64,000 nt of DNA from Chitinophagales bacterium (GTDB lineage Bacteria; Bacteroidota; Bacteroidia; Chitinophagales; Chitinophagaceae), in contig JACJXQ010000008.1 of the NCBI GenBank assembly GCA_020636495.1, forward strand, positions 1,922,001 through 1,986,000, in the 5' to 3' direction. The notes under the pieces are model-generated. The model had not been told where the DNA came from and made no database searches. It saw only the letters and a program-made list of their open reading frames with translations. A program made the translations under genes and the position numbers. This document shows positions 8,756 through 17,440 of this stretch, one piece after another. The stretch's first letter is position 1. Every line of letters begins with the position of its first letter.

Positions 8756-9476
8756 ATTCTTCCGATACGCCTGCCTGGCCCGCCACCTCGCGGAACATAT
8801 CTTCCAGGCTGCGGTTAGCCGATCTGATATTTTCCATGCTGTCATCGGCAACAAGGTTGCCACTGCTTATGATCATAACACGGCTGCACATAGCCTCTAC
8901 CTCCTGCATGATGTGCGTTGACAAGAGTACGGTCTTCTCTTTACCGATACGTGTTATCAGGTCTCGTATCTCTACTATCTGTAATGGGTCCAGGCCGGAG
9001 GTAGGTTCGTCCAATATCAGCACTTCGGGGTCGTGGAGCATTGCCTGCGCAAGGCCGGTACGTTGTTTATAGCCCTTGCTGAGCATACCTATCTTTTTAT
9101 GCGCCTCTTTGGTAAGCCCTGTCATATGTATCATTTCCTCTATGCGGTCTTTGGGCTTTTTGATGCCGTGTATGCCCGCACTCAGCTCCAGGTACTCACG
9201 AACATACATATCGTAATACAGCGGGTTTGCTTCGGGCAGGTAGCCGATCCTTTTGCGTACATCCATGGATTGTTTGACGATATCGTAGCCGCAAACACTG
9301 GCTGTGCCCGCAGTAGGGGGCAGGTAGGTGGTGATCATCTTCATGGTAGTAGATTTACCCGCGCCGTTCGGCCCGAGGAAACCAACTACTTCGCCTTTAT
9401 TCAGTGTGAATGATATATTGTTGACAGCGGTCTGCTCGCCGTATATTTTAACCAGGTTGTTGACAATAATGGACAT
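8754..9476 (-). CDS. ABC transporter ATP-binding protein, GldA-like
   Basis: 240 residues with every ABC ATPase motif: Walker A GPNGAGKST, Q-loop (GYLPEANPLYYDMYVREYL), signature LSKGYKQRTGLA, Walker B VLILDEPTSGLD and the H-loop STHIMQEVEAMC. The sequence resembles the N-terminal domain of GldA, the ATPase of the Bacteroidetes GldAFG transporter linked to gliding. It stops at the end of the ABC domain and lacks the C-terminal extension of flavobacterial GldA (about 300 residues). No permease gene (gldF/gldG) is adjacent, so the substrate is unknown. A role in gliding is not shown. Confidence 0.88.
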   Translation of the reverse strand: MSIIVNNLVKIYGEQTAVNNISFTLNKGEVVGFLGPNGAGKSTTMKMITTYLPPTAGTASVCGYDIVKQSMDVRKRIGYLPEANPLYYDMYVREYLELSAGIHGIKKPKDRIEEMIHMTGLTKEAHKKIGMLSKGYKQRTGLAQAMLHDPEVLILDEPTSGLDPLQIVEIRDLITRIGKEKTVLLSTHIMQEVEAMCSRVMIISSGNLVADDSMENIRSANRSLEDMFREVAGQAGVSEE

Positions 9477-9911
9477 GGTGCGAATTTATGAAATTGGTCA
9501 ATTAGTTAATGGGGTAAAAAGTTAAAAGGTGATAACCGTGACGATTTTGTTCCAATTGTTCCTGTTTTGTTTCCTGTAGAGGGTATTTTGTTCCTGTTTT
9601 TTCATTGGTGAATATTTGTAATTTATTTGTAATCAATGTTTTGGGGCTGGTTTGTTTCTTTTTGTTTCCTGTTGTGCAACGAAAAAATAGAATGTACACA
9701 TAAAAAATCCCGCAATAAGTGCGGGAGGTGTTATTGTTAGGTTGATATGGTTTGTATAGTTTCACATGTTGTTTTATAATAGCAAATATACTAAATAATA
9801 TTTTAAAATAAAATTTAAATAGTATTTGGTTTGGATATGGGATATTTATATATAATCTTGCATTGACTATATAGTTACTACAGATTATCTTCACGAAAAA
9901 ATCGACCGTTT
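9477..9911. other. 435-base intergenic region, AT-rich, no convincing gene
   Basis: This region lies upstream of the GldA-like ATPase gene. It holds short direct repeats (TTGTTCCTGTTTT at 9556-9568 and 9588-9600), a minus-strand hairpin with a T-run, and an AT-rich segment upstream of the lipoprotein gene at 9912. A 130-codon minus-strand frame spans most of it, but its Lys/Asn/Ile/Tyr-rich composition looks like translated AT-rich spacer. See the separate candidate small transcript. Confidence 0.5.
9702..9777 (-). ncRNA. Candidate small transcript or attenuated leader
   Basis: On the minus strand a perfect TATATTTG box (9783-9790) is followed about 60 bases later by a terminator-like hairpin (TCCCGC / GCGGGA, 9708-9713 and 9721-9726) and a run of T. 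A transcript from this box would be about 75 nt and end at the hairpin. It could be a free small RNA or a terminated leader of the GldA-like gene about 225 bases downstream. There is no homology evidence and the call is inference from signals alone. Confidence 0.3.
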
Positions 9912-10379
9912 ATGACTTATAAACATCTACTATTAGCAGCCGCAGTTGCTGTCAGTTTTGCATCCTGCACTACAACCAGCAGGACAATGAGGGAACCCAA
10001 TTCGCTGGTGAAATTCGAAAAAGATGATTTTATTTTTAGTGACCAGGTAGATGGTACAGCAAAAGAAATAAAGGTACTGGGTATAGACTGGAGTCGCTTA
10101 CTGAAGAAAGAAAGCGGGTACATCGGCGATAAATCTGCCGTGACCAGTGCTAAGATACCTGTTGTTGGCAGCATGATAGCTACAGATAAGGTAGGAAATT
10201 ATGCATTGTACAATATGATGATAGATAACCCGGGTTATGATGTAGCTTTCTATCCTAAATATGCCTACAAAGTGCGCAGGCCTGCAATAGGTATCGGTTT
10301 TATTGTGAAGATAACGGAGGTGAAAGCAACAGCCAGGCTGGCCAAGATCACTTTGTCTGAAGATCAGAATGATGATTAA
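9912..10379 (+). CDS. Hypothetical lipoprotein
   Basis: 155 residues starting with a lipoprotein signal (VSFASC, Cys at about residue 19). The mature part begins TTTSRTMREPNSLVKFEKDDF and contains an SRLLKKESGYIG segment and a Lys/Arg-rich stretch near the end. I do not recognise a named domain. A pattern of short strands with GxYALYNMMIDNPGYDVAFYPKY suggests a small beta-rich periplasmic fold. It is flanked by an AT-rich promoter region and a terminator hairpin, so it is probably monocistronic. Confidence 0.8.
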   Translation: MTYKHLLLAAAVAVSFASCTTTSRTMREPNSLVKFEKDDFIFSDQVDGTAKEIKVLGIDWSRLLKKESGYIGDKSAVTSAKIPVVGSMIATDKVGNYALYNMMIDNPGYDVAFYPKYAYKVRRPAIGIGFIVKITEVKATARLAKITLSEDQNDD

Positions 10380-10402
10380 CTATTAATAAAGATATAGTGT
10401 TG

Positions 10403-10432
10403 AGGCCCGTGCATATGTGCGGGCCTTGTTCT
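10403..10432 (+). terminator. Terminator hairpin after lipoprotein gene
   Basis: A 7 bp stem AGGCCCG / CGGGCCT (10403-10409, 10420-10426) is followed by TTGTTCTTT. It lies between convergent genes; the T-run is interrupted. Confidence 0.55.
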
Positions 10433-11209
10433 TTAAATACCTAGGGCTACAAACAAGCCTACGGACAGAAAACGATCGGCGAAGCTGCTGTTGCCAACAT
10501 CGCTGCGATTGGCACCATAATACTTTATCGTAGCATTATTCATGCTGCCTGAAGCAGAACCGGAAAAATCTATACCTGCTTTATACCTTTTGCCACCTGC
10601 CTTTTCAGGGCTTATTCTGTAAGCGAGTTGTATTGTGTACAAGGACTTTACAGGTAGTAGTGACGGGGTTTTATTTCCCCATGTGTCATTTGAGTACATA
10701 GCAAGGTCTTTGTACTTATCGCTTGTTATATTAAGTAGGACAAGGCTGTTATCATTAATTTTTCCATTTACCGGTACGCTGAATATCGCGCCAAATGAGA
10801 TGTCTATCTTAGCGCGCTTTGTTACTGGTATGGTATGCCCGAACTTGATATAGGGGTCGATATTATGGCTTGTGAAGGCTATTGCCCCGGTATATGCCTG
10901 GTTTGTGTTAGTAAAGCCCGCTTTATCTGCCCTGTAGTTGATATTGAGTTTATGCGGGATTATCCTGTAATCCATACCTGCAGACATGAAAAAGTGATGT
11001 GTTACCTCTCCACGGAATTCCAGCCCGATGCGCGATGAAGCAGTATTACTGATCGTCAGTGCATTGGTGTTGTATGTATTGTTGACGACATCACCATTAT
11101 TCAGCTGGTAGTCGCAACCCATATTCAGGAAAAAATAAAAACGGTCCTCGTGTGCAGACGCATCACACGCGATGAGTAGTAATATTAATATGGCCGGTAG
11201 TCTTTTCAT
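10433..11209 (-). CDS. Putative outer-membrane beta-barrel protein
   Basis: 258 residues with a signal peptide ending near DASAHE. The mature part is built of alternating hydrophobic/polar strands with aromatic residues at strand ends (FYFFLNMGCDYQL, HHFFMSAGMDYRI, FADRFLSVGLFVALGI) and it ends in a barrel-like final strand. This is typical of small Bacteroidetes outer-membrane barrel proteins of unknown role. It starts 8 bases after a minus-strand lipoprotein gene, so the two are likely co-transcribed. Confidence 0.75.
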   Translation of the reverse strand: MKRLPAILILLLIACDASAHEDRFYFFLNMGCDYQLNNGDVVNNTYNTNALTISNTASSRIGLEFRGEVTHHFFMSAGMDYRIIPHKLNINYRADKAGFTNTNQAYTGAIAFTSHNIDPYIKFGHTIPVTKRAKIDISFGAIFSVPVNGKINDNSLVLLNITSDKYKDLAMYSNDTWGNKTPSLLPVKSLYTIQLAYRISPEKAGGKRYKAGIDFSGSASGSMNNATIKYYGANRSDVGNSSFADRFLSVGLFVALGI

Positions 11210-11217
11210 GATATTGC

Positions 11218-11814
11218 TTATGGTTTTAGTGTAATTGTTTGCGTGGTATCGGCCAGCCGTGCGTCATCGGTTGTAATTAATTCAACTATGAATTGCTGTT
11301 TGCTGATGTCGGAGGGAGATTCGTTGAGCCAGATACGGAACCTTGTATATAAACCTTCGTCCATGAAACTGTTCCTGTAATTCAGTAATGAGTCTTTGGA
11401 TATAGTTGAGGATTGATCCTGTAATACTGAAAAAGAACAGGTAGCAGACATATCATCGAGTGCCGCATACCTACTATTGTAAGCAGACAACGGCCGGACG
11501 CAGATATCTGTAATTTGCTCAAGCGGTATATGTCTCTGTTCAGGCAGGCTCAGCGCATATGCAGCATTGCCCGGCAATAGATAATTGAAAACATATCCTA
11601 CATCCTGTGTTGGGATGTAGACATCAATGTACATAGCACTGGCAGATGCCGTGCCATCATCAGGAACAGGCTCATTGCCGGTAAATACTGCGACATGTGG
11701 TGGCAGATATATGAATGAGATGTTTTTTCTGCCACAGCCGGTATATAGCATGGCTACCGCACTTAACAGAATAACAGGATGAAGAAGTTTACGGAGTATC
11801 ATGTGTAACAGCAT
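11218..11814 (-). CDS. Hypothetical lipoprotein
   Basis: 198 residues with a lipobox (LYTGC) after a hydrophobic N-terminus. An alternative ATG four codons in (MILRKLL) would give an equally good signal peptide. The mature part contains strand-like segments such as AMYIDVYIPTQDVGYVFNYLLP, and a C-terminal stretch reading IVELITTDDARLADTTQTITLKP. No recognised family. It sits immediately upstream of the beta-barrel gene, so the pair may form a small outer-membrane complex; that is inference from adjacency. Confidence 0.72.
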   Translation of the reverse strand: MLLHMILRKLLHPVILLSAVAMLYTGCGRKNISFIYLPPHVAVFTGNEPVPDDGTASASAMYIDVYIPTQDVGYVFNYLLPGNAAYALSLPEQRHIPLEQITDICVRPLSAYNSRYAALDDMSATCSFSVLQDQSSTISKDSLLNYRNSFMDEGLYTRFRIWLNESPSDISKQQFIVELITTDDARLADTTQTITLKP

Positions 11815-11896
11815 CCAATAAATATGCCAGTTGCAATTGTTTTGATTATTGTTTGTTTTTGATAATTACTGCTGTTATTAACTGATGATTAGTATG

Positions 11897-12220
11897 TTAA
11901 CCGAATATTTTATATAAACCAACAAAAACAACAACTATACCTATGCTGGTGAATCCGTATAAAACCATAGCATTGGTCTGAGCGGACATGAGGGTGATGA
12001 TACAACTGATGAGGCAAAGCATGGCACCTGCCAGGATAAAATAGAGCCCGTTGGCTGTATTACGAGCCTGGCGCATTTTACTTATTTCTTTCAGCATATC
12101 CGCTATATCCCTTTCGTCAACACCAATGCTGAGTAACTCGGTTTTTATCTGCTGGTTACTGAGCCCTTTTTCTAACCACGTAGTGGCAAACTGACTGATA
12201 GATACCTTGGCTTGCTGCAT
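11897..12220 (-). CDS. Small two-TM membrane protein, hypothetical
   Basis: 107 residues. A soluble helical N-terminal half (QFATTWLEKGLSNQQIKTELLSIGVDERDIADMLKEISKM) resembles UBA-like or short HTH-like helices. Two predicted membrane helices follow (about residues 58-78 and 85-105). I do not recognise a family. It is separated from neighbours by AT-rich gaps on both sides. Confidence 0.7.
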   Translation of the reverse strand: MQQAKVSISQFATTWLEKGLSNQQIKTELLSIGVDERDIADMLKEISKMRQARNTANGLYFILAGAMLCLISCIITLMSAQTNAMVLYGFTSIGIVVVFVGLYKIFG

Positions 12221-12346
12221 ATAAACGTTTGTTGTTATAGGTATAAATATAATATTTTTTATTTATGGCATAGTTTTAGTTTTATGAAAATTGAGTGATA
12301 AGAACATAACAATACTTATCTTTAATTTAACGAAACGAAATACCTG

Positions 12347-13096
12347 ATGCGTAGCAAGCAATACTTATATATGGCGGTTCTTGCGGTAATATCAATAGTT
12401 GCCGTAATATCCTGTGGAAAAGATACGCCGTTATCTCCCTATGTACCTGAAGATTCAGGAAAATTCGACTATAAAGTAAATGGCCTGAAAGACACCTCAC
12501 TGGAAAGGATAGGCGAAGTGCGCTCTCTAATATTTGTAGAGAAACTGGCAGGTAAATCGGAAACAGTCTTATTGACCGGAGAAGATCTTCCGGAAGGCAT
12601 GGAAGTGAGGTTTGACCCTGTAAATTCTGAAAAACCTTCTTTCAACACCTCAATGGTGATCAAAAACGTCCGTGTAAAAGAAGGAACCTACAAAATCAAG
12701 ATAAAAGGCGCGAGTGCTACTGCCGGTATTGATAACTATTATATCAATGTTACTGTACTGCCTTATACCAATCCGGCTGATGGCCTGGCCGGCAGTTTTA
12801 CAGAAACAGGAGCATGCAGTACCAAAGGATCAGTGAATGACAATGTAAATATAGTGTCAGATGATACTGTTAAGAACCGTATTCATATAAAAGGCCTGTT
12901 CAGTGGTGTGATGACCAATATTATTTATGCGAATATTGACCCGAAAACCAATACGCTGGATATACCTGTACAGACTGTGAATTCAGTAAGCTATAGTGGA
13001 GATGGTACCTATGATGACGATAAGCTGATCATCAATTATACCGTATCGGGTATTACCATTAACGAAAGTTGTACTTCAACTATCACCCGTAACTAA
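12347..13096 (+). CDS. Hypothetical lipoprotein, Ig-like strands
   Basis: 249 residues with a lipoprotein signal (VAVISC, Cys about residue 23). The mature region has repeating beta-strand patterns (VLLTGEDLPEGMEVRFDP, MVIKNVRVKEGTYKIKIKG) like the Ig-type modules in Bacteroidetes surface lipoproteins, and a C-terminal half beginning GLAGSFTETGACS. No catalytic motif was seen. It converges with the lipoprotein gene at 13099 with only 2 bases between stop codons. Confidence 0.78.
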   Translation: MRSKQYLYMAVLAVISIVAVISCGKDTPLSPYVPEDSGKFDYKVNGLKDTSLERIGEVRSLIFVEKLAGKSETVLLTGEDLPEGMEVRFDPVNSEKPSFNTSMVIKNVRVKEGTYKIKIKGASATAGIDNYYINVTVLPYTNPADGLAGSFTETGACSTKGSVNDNVNIVSDDTVKNRIHIKGLFSGVMTNIIYANIDPKTNTLDIPVQTVNSVSYSGDGTYDDDKLIINYTVSGITINESCTSTITRN

Positions 13097-13098
13097 TG

Positions 13099-13509
13099 TC
13101 AGTCAATAACTATAGACTGGTTGCCTGATACTTTACTAATGTGGCAACAGTCTGCTGATATGGCAAATGGTTCATCTACCACAATGACATTGTTCAGGAT
13201 GCCTATAAAGCGGAAATTGTATGTCTTATTGAACATTTTGTTTGTGTAGTTATCTGTCAATACGGTATAGCTACCCTCGGGGTATAGTCCGGCATTATTG
13301 TCCTGTATGGTATCGCCGGTATTGGTGTTGATAGTATAATATTTATCCAATATTACAGTATCCCCGTTCTTATACATCACACTGGTTTGTATATACCTGA
13401 ACTCAAGTGTGCATATTGCTTTACTGCAATCACCGGTACCGTTGTTATTTTCCCTTGTACAGGCTACTAACAGGAATGGTAAAGCAAATAAGGGTAACAG
13501 CCGCTTCAT
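13099..13509 (-). CDS. Small hypothetical lipoprotein
   Basis: 136 residues with a strong lipobox (LLVAC, Cys17). The mature part carries two Cys (GDCSKAICT) that may form a disulfide, and another Cys pair near the end (SADCCHIS). Unknown function. It is next to the large T9SS protein gene on the same strand and could be co-transcribed with it. Confidence 0.7.
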   Translation of the reverse strand: MKRLLPLFALPFLLVACTRENNNGTGDCSKAICTLEFRYIQTSVMYKNGDTVILDKYYTINTNTGDTIQDNNAGLYPEGSYTVLTDNYTNKMFNKTYNFRFIGILNNVIVVDEPFAISADCCHISKVSGNQSIVID

Positions 13510-13558
13510 AACTATGTTTTATGGAATGAATGAGCAATAATAATGCCATAGCAAAGTG

Positions 13559-15742
13559 CTATCGTCTTATCCATTTTAAAGTCTCTGCAAAACCAGCGTC
13601 TATTGATGAAACTTTGACCAGGTAGAGGCCGGGTGGCAGCGTTCCGGCAGACAGCTGTATCGTATTATCTCCTTTTTGTAACGAGTTGTTATACGACTCC
13701 AGTATTCTGCCGGTCATATCAGTAACACAGATGCTGATAGTACAAGGCTGCGGTGAATGGAAGCTGAGTAATGCTTTATCGTCTGAAGGGTTGGGGTATA
13801 GCCTGAGCTTACTGATGCTATTGTTTACATTGCTGATATATACAGGCTGCCAGACATAGAACGTGTCGGTAAGGGTATTGAACTCAAATTTATCAAGCCC
13901 TTCTTTATCAATTATCTTAGTGTTATTGTAAGAAAGTGTGACCAAAGTGCCGCTTGCAGTGTTTGCCGGTATTTTAAATTCAAGGTCAGCGATCCATCCC
14001 TGCCCGTTTACATTTAGTTTATTGGTGCGTGCCAAAGCCCAATCTACCGAAGTTGCCGAAACCTCTTTAGTAAAGTTGAGCGTATTGGTTGAGTCGCCTA
14101 TCCAGTTGGAACCGTGTTTTATAACGGGCGGAGTTGCTAATGAAAGGCCATCTACCAGCACATGGGTTGCCAATCCGTAGAAGTCCGAGACAGGTGTGTT
14201 GGCATTACCCAGAAACATTTTAATGGAAACAGTAGAGTCGGGGTTAGGGTGTATACCTGAATGGTCGAAATACAGGTCAGGTCCGGCTGTAGTTTTTTGT
14301 GCTGCACCTCCTTTAGGGTGCGTTTTGCTGTAATTGGAGTCGACAATGGCAAGATCAGCCGTATCGATCATCCCGTCACCGTTACAGTCAGCATGTTTTA
14401 CATCAATATTATTCAGGAAAGAACCATCCCAGTACTGGCAGTACTGCGCTGCCCACGTGGTAGCTGCATTAGGACGCGCACTACCAGTATCATTATAGTT
14501 CATAGCAATGGCCAGTGGGTCGTACATGTCTACAACTTTATCAGTATTAGCATCGCCCGGCCATACCGAGTCGGCACTACACTCCCTTGTATTTACCCGG
14601 TAAATATAGGTGGCTTTGCCCTTTTGTTTGCAGGCGTTGTCCCTGACCAGAACTGCGATATCAAAGAAAGTAAGTGTTGAAGGGTTCATTGAAAGTGGGG
14701 TAGTCCAGCTTATTGAACCATTAGCACTGCCTACACCATTACTACCGGTTGTATTGAAAGAGAATCCCGGAATGGATGGCGTTGTAATATTCATGTAGAC
14801 AGAGTCGGCGGAAGCCGGGTCGATAAAATTCAGTGACAGGTAATTTTTACGGCCCGGGCAAGTGTACGTGTTCATGTATTTCCTGGTAGCAGGTTCGGGT
14901 ATGGACAATTTATTGCCCGGCGAACTACTTACACATGTAACGATAAAGTCGTGCGTAGTGTAACCAATGTACTTTCCTTTCCGGTATTCTTTCATACGCA
15001 TGGCGATCGTGTATTTACCAACAGCGGTAGCCTTCATCACCAGCGTATTATTATTTTTTATGTAACACAAACCGGTTTGCCCGAATGGCTGCGAGTAATT
15101 ATACCCTGTATAATAGGGTATATTCGTTCCGGAAGAAGATTCAGGATTAATAAAGCTATAGGCAACAGTATCACCATCAGCGTCTGTTGCCGACAGAGGA
15201 ATGGCAATACTATCATTAATGAATAATACATGAGGAGGGTATTCAGCTAATTTTGCAGAAGAGTTGTCTACTCCGGACATGTTTACGGGGGCATCAATAT
15301 AAAAAGCAGTACCACTGGCACCCTGCAGGTTGACAATGTTAAGGGAGCGGCTGCTGTTAGAAAAGACAAGATTCCAGTCATTGGTTACTACCGGGAATAT
15401 AATTGTATCAGCGTATTCTGCTACTATATATCCAGGGTAGGGAGATGTCATATTATTGCAGGTATTTATGGTGCCCGGACAAAATACCGCCAATGTATCT
15501 TCTGATATTCTTCCCAGGTTTTTGCTGAGGATTATATTCTTGCTTTTGGATTCAGCATAGATATTGATGAATGATGGCAGGTCGATAGCTGTTGGTTCGC
15601 ACGACTTGTATAGTGTCAGTACCACCCTGTACTGGCGCTGGACGCCTGTGTATTCATACCGAAGGTTTCCACCGGTAAAGTGGTTGGCACCTGCCTGTAA
15701 GCCACAAAGTAAAAATACCAGGATGGTTATATATCGCCTCAT
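13559..15742 (-). CDS. Large T9SS-sorted surface protein with dockerin-like repeats
   Basis: 727 residues: signal peptide (to ANHFTGGN), a long N-terminal beta-rich region, two acidic Ca2+-loop-like segments near residues 395-470 (DANTDKVVDMYDP and DCNGDGMIDTADL) that look like the halves of a dockerin type I module, a further beta-sandwich, and a C-terminal T9SS type A sorting domain starting LRLYPNPSDDKALLSF. The first strands (GANHFTGGNLRYEY) match a family of gliding or surface proteins of Bacteroidetes, as far as I recall. It should be exported by the Sec and type IX pathways and anchored at the cell surface. It neighbours the chaperone/subunit cluster described in the findings. Confidence 0.85.
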   Translation of the reverse strand: MRRYITILVFLLCGLQAGANHFTGGNLRYEYTGVQRQYRVVLTLYKSCEPTAIDLPSFINIYAESKSKNIILSKNLGRISEDTLAVFCPGTINTCNNMTSPYPGYIVAEYADTIIFPVVTNDWNLVFSNSSRSLNIVNLQGASGTAFYIDAPVNMSGVDNSSAKLAEYPPHVLFINDSIAIPLSATDADGDTVAYSFINPESSSGTNIPYYTGYNYSQPFGQTGLCYIKNNNTLVMKATAVGKYTIAMRMKEYRKGKYIGYTTHDFIVTCVSSSPGNKLSIPEPATRKYMNTYTCPGRKNYLSLNFIDPASADSVYMNITTPSIPGFSFNTTGSNGVGSANGSISWTTPLSMNPSTLTFFDIAVLVRDNACKQKGKATYIYRVNTRECSADSVWPGDANTDKVVDMYDPLAIAMNYNDTGSARPNAATTWAAQYCQYWDGSFLNNIDVKHADCNGDGMIDTADLAIVDSNYSKTHPKGGAAQKTTAGPDLYFDHSGIHPNPDSTVSIKMFLGNANTPVSDFYGLATHVLVDGLSLATPPVIKHGSNWIGDSTNTLNFTKEVSATSVDWALARTNKLNVNGQGWIADLEFKIPANTASGTLVTLSYNNTKIIDKEGLDKFEFNTLTDTFYVWQPVYISNVNNSISKLRLYPNPSDDKALLSFHSPQPCTISICVTDMTGRILESYNNSLQKGDNTIQLSAGTLPPGLYLVKVSSIDAGFAETLKWIRR

Positions 15743-15813
15743 TCACGACCTCAATTTCAATAAATATAGGTAATCTGAGCTACATAGCCAGCCCAATAAG
15801 CTGTTTTTATGAA

Positions 15814-16353
15814 CTATGGTTGTGTTGCTGTGTAGATGACATCTACCGTATAATCTCCTGCAGGAAAATCTGTACCGGGTGTGGCTTTGTAGTTTACAGC
15901 GAATGTTTGATTACCCCCGTTTTTACAATCCAGCAGCAGATCGCGTGGCGTGTTGGATAACGACCTGTAAGCGTTAAAAGAGTTTGCTATGGTTCCACCC
16001 GTTTGGTTTTCCGCTACTTCAAGAAAAAGAACGTTGCTGACGGGCATTTGCGGAGCAGGGTATGCATTGCCTGAATAGGAAAATGAAGAGGAATTGGTGC
16101 GCACGCTTACAACAAAGTCTTTGTTGGAATGCACGGAAAATGTCTGGGCGCTGGATCTGATTCCGCCTATATAATCACTAATGCTATTAAATCCCAGATT
16201 TACATTAGGTGATTCAAGAGCAGCTATCTCAATAATAGGTTCCAGATGCACTTTGACCAGCTGGCTTGCTGATGCATCCTGTGCAAATGTTTTGCTTGTT
16301 GGAATAATTGTCAAAACCAACATTACAGCTATTAATATCCTCGTGGTCATCAT
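15814..16353 (-). CDS. Secreted beta-sandwich subunit-like protein (cluster member 1)
   Basis: 179 residues with a signal peptide ending TFAQ. The mature domain has a DYIGGIRSSAQTFSVHSNKDFVVSV core and ends DFPAGDYTVDVIYTATQP. The same pattern (DY-x-x-G, SN-x-x-x-VSV, a final G-x-Y...YTxTxP strand) recurs in the proteins at 17441 and 17956, so the three are divergent paralogues. The final strand recalls the C-terminus of WxL-type and Csu/pilin-like subunits. Possible hydrophobic and disulfide pairing was not assessed. Whether it polymerises is unknown. It lies just downstream of the chaperone-like gene on the same strand. Confidence 0.78.
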   Translation of the reverse strand: MMTTRILIAVMLVLTIIPTSKTFAQDASASQLVKVHLEPIIEIAALESPNVNLGFNSISDYIGGIRSSAQTFSVHSNKDFVVSVRTNSSSFSYSGNAYPAPQMPVSNVLFLEVAENQTGGTIANSFNAYRSLSNTPRDLLLDCKNGGNQTFAVNYKATPGTDFPAGDYTVDVIYTATQP

Positions 16354-16540
16354 GTTATGATGTTGTGATAAGTTAACAATGCTTGTAATGTCTCTCTCGG
16401 TCTCGTAATGTAAGAATGGTGAAAACCATTATACAATACGAATATAATACAATTAACTTCCGAAAAACAACTTATTAACAAAAAAAATGACAACCAAAAA
16501 TCGTATCTGATTGTCATTCATTGCTTTATGTTGCGCTGTT

Positions 16541-17368
16541 TTAATTAGAACTATCGGTGACTGTTTTGACTTCTACGCTACTTTCAACGGCCTCAAGTGG
16601 AATATCTTCTCCCGCGTCCAGTACGCCTAAAGCATTATATTTTCCATCAGGTAAGTTCTTAGGCAGCTCGAAAGTAACGTAACGTTTCTGTCCGGGGAAC
16701 ATTGGGAACTCAATAAAATCAAGCTTTGTTTCCTCTCCATTTGCGGCTGCCAGTTGCAGGTATGCTTTACATTCTATCATCACATCTCCTGTATTTTTGC
16801 ATACCAGGTCGTAAGTGTTAGGTATCTCTTTGTTCGGCACTAAATCGATCACTTTGATAGATTTCTCTGAAAGGCCCGGAGGTGTCTGGTATATGTGCAC
16901 ACCCACCCGTATCAGGTTTTTTACAGAAGCCTGGGCAGTCTTATCATCTTTACTTACATTCTCTTCTACGGTTTCAATAAAAAGCATCGCCCATTTCATC
17001 TGGCTGGATGCTGCCGGATCGGTAGGTACCAGCATCTGAACCGTAAGCTGTGTGGATTCGCCCGGTTGTAGCTCGATGAAGTTCTTGTCGATCGTCAGCC
17101 ATTTTGCACATGAACGTTCGGTAGTAGCCGGTTCATAATAAATATGCCCGCCGACAGAGTCCCTGACCCAATCGTTGAGATATACCCTGAATTGTACCTT
17201 GTTGGCCGAACCATTGGAAAGACTTATGACCTGAGCTTCGCTCTGACCACCTGAAAGTTTAAAATCAAGTGTGGTAGGATAAACGCCCAGATTTTGCCCG
17301 GAAACTGTTGAGTGAAAAATACCCAGGCAAAATAAAGTTGTGAATAAAAAAAGAAGGTTATTTTTCAT
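16541..17368 (-). CDS. Periplasmic chaperone/WxLIP-like (DUF916-like) protein
   Basis: The start at 17368 gives MKNNLLFLF..., a good signal peptide ending VSGQN; a longer in-frame start at 17410 adds residues without a signal function. The mature part is two Ig-like domains. The first, LGVYPTTLDFKLSGGQSEAQ then SNGSANKVQFRVYLNDW, and ELQPGESTQLTVQMLVP, follows the layout of periplasmic pilus chaperones and DUF916/WxLIP proteins: strand A, an N-linked strand pair, then a proline-rich second domain. It sits between three secreted subunit-like genes, two of them divergent, which fits a chaperone or anchoring partner. Substrates are inferred. Confidence 0.72.
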   Translation of the reverse strand: MKNNLLFLFTTLFCLGIFHSTVSGQNLGVYPTTLDFKLSGGQSEAQVISLSNGSANKVQFRVYLNDWVRDSVGGHIYYEPATTERSCAKWLTIDKNFIELQPGESTQLTVQMLVPTDPAASSQMKWAMLFIETVEENVSKDDKTAQASVKNLIRVGVHIYQTPPGLSEKSIKVIDLVPNKEIPNTYDLVCKNTGDVMIECKAYLQLAAANGEETKLDFIEFPMFPGQKRYVTFELPKNLPDGKYNALGVLDAGEDIPLEAVESSVEVKTVTDSSN

Positions 17369-17395
17369 ATGAGTTAGTATGCAGTGCAAAAAAAC

Positions 17396-17403
17396 TACTT
17401 TTG
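17396..17403 (+). promoter_or_regulatory. TAnnTTTG promoter box for the 17441-18450 gene pair
   Basis: Exact TACTTTTG on the plus strand, about 38 bases before the ATG at 17441. It lies in the gap that separates this gene pair from the divergent chaperone-like gene, so both units are driven from one region of about 70 bases. Confidence 0.6.
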
Positions 17404-17440
17404 TCAGCAATTACAAAGCAAATTAACAGTTTAATTTCAT

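Noticed and set aside
9524..9607. Very short minus-strand frame (27 residues, MKKQEQNTLYRKQNRNN...)
   Set aside because: Made largely of the short TTGTTCC-type direct repeats; no ribosome-binding or promoter support.
9502..9894. 130-residue minus-strand frame in the gap upstream of the lipoprotein gene
   Set aside because: Low-complexity Lys/Asn/Ile/Tyr composition, no signal peptide or family, and it runs through the terminator-like hairpin. I treat it as AT-rich spacer.
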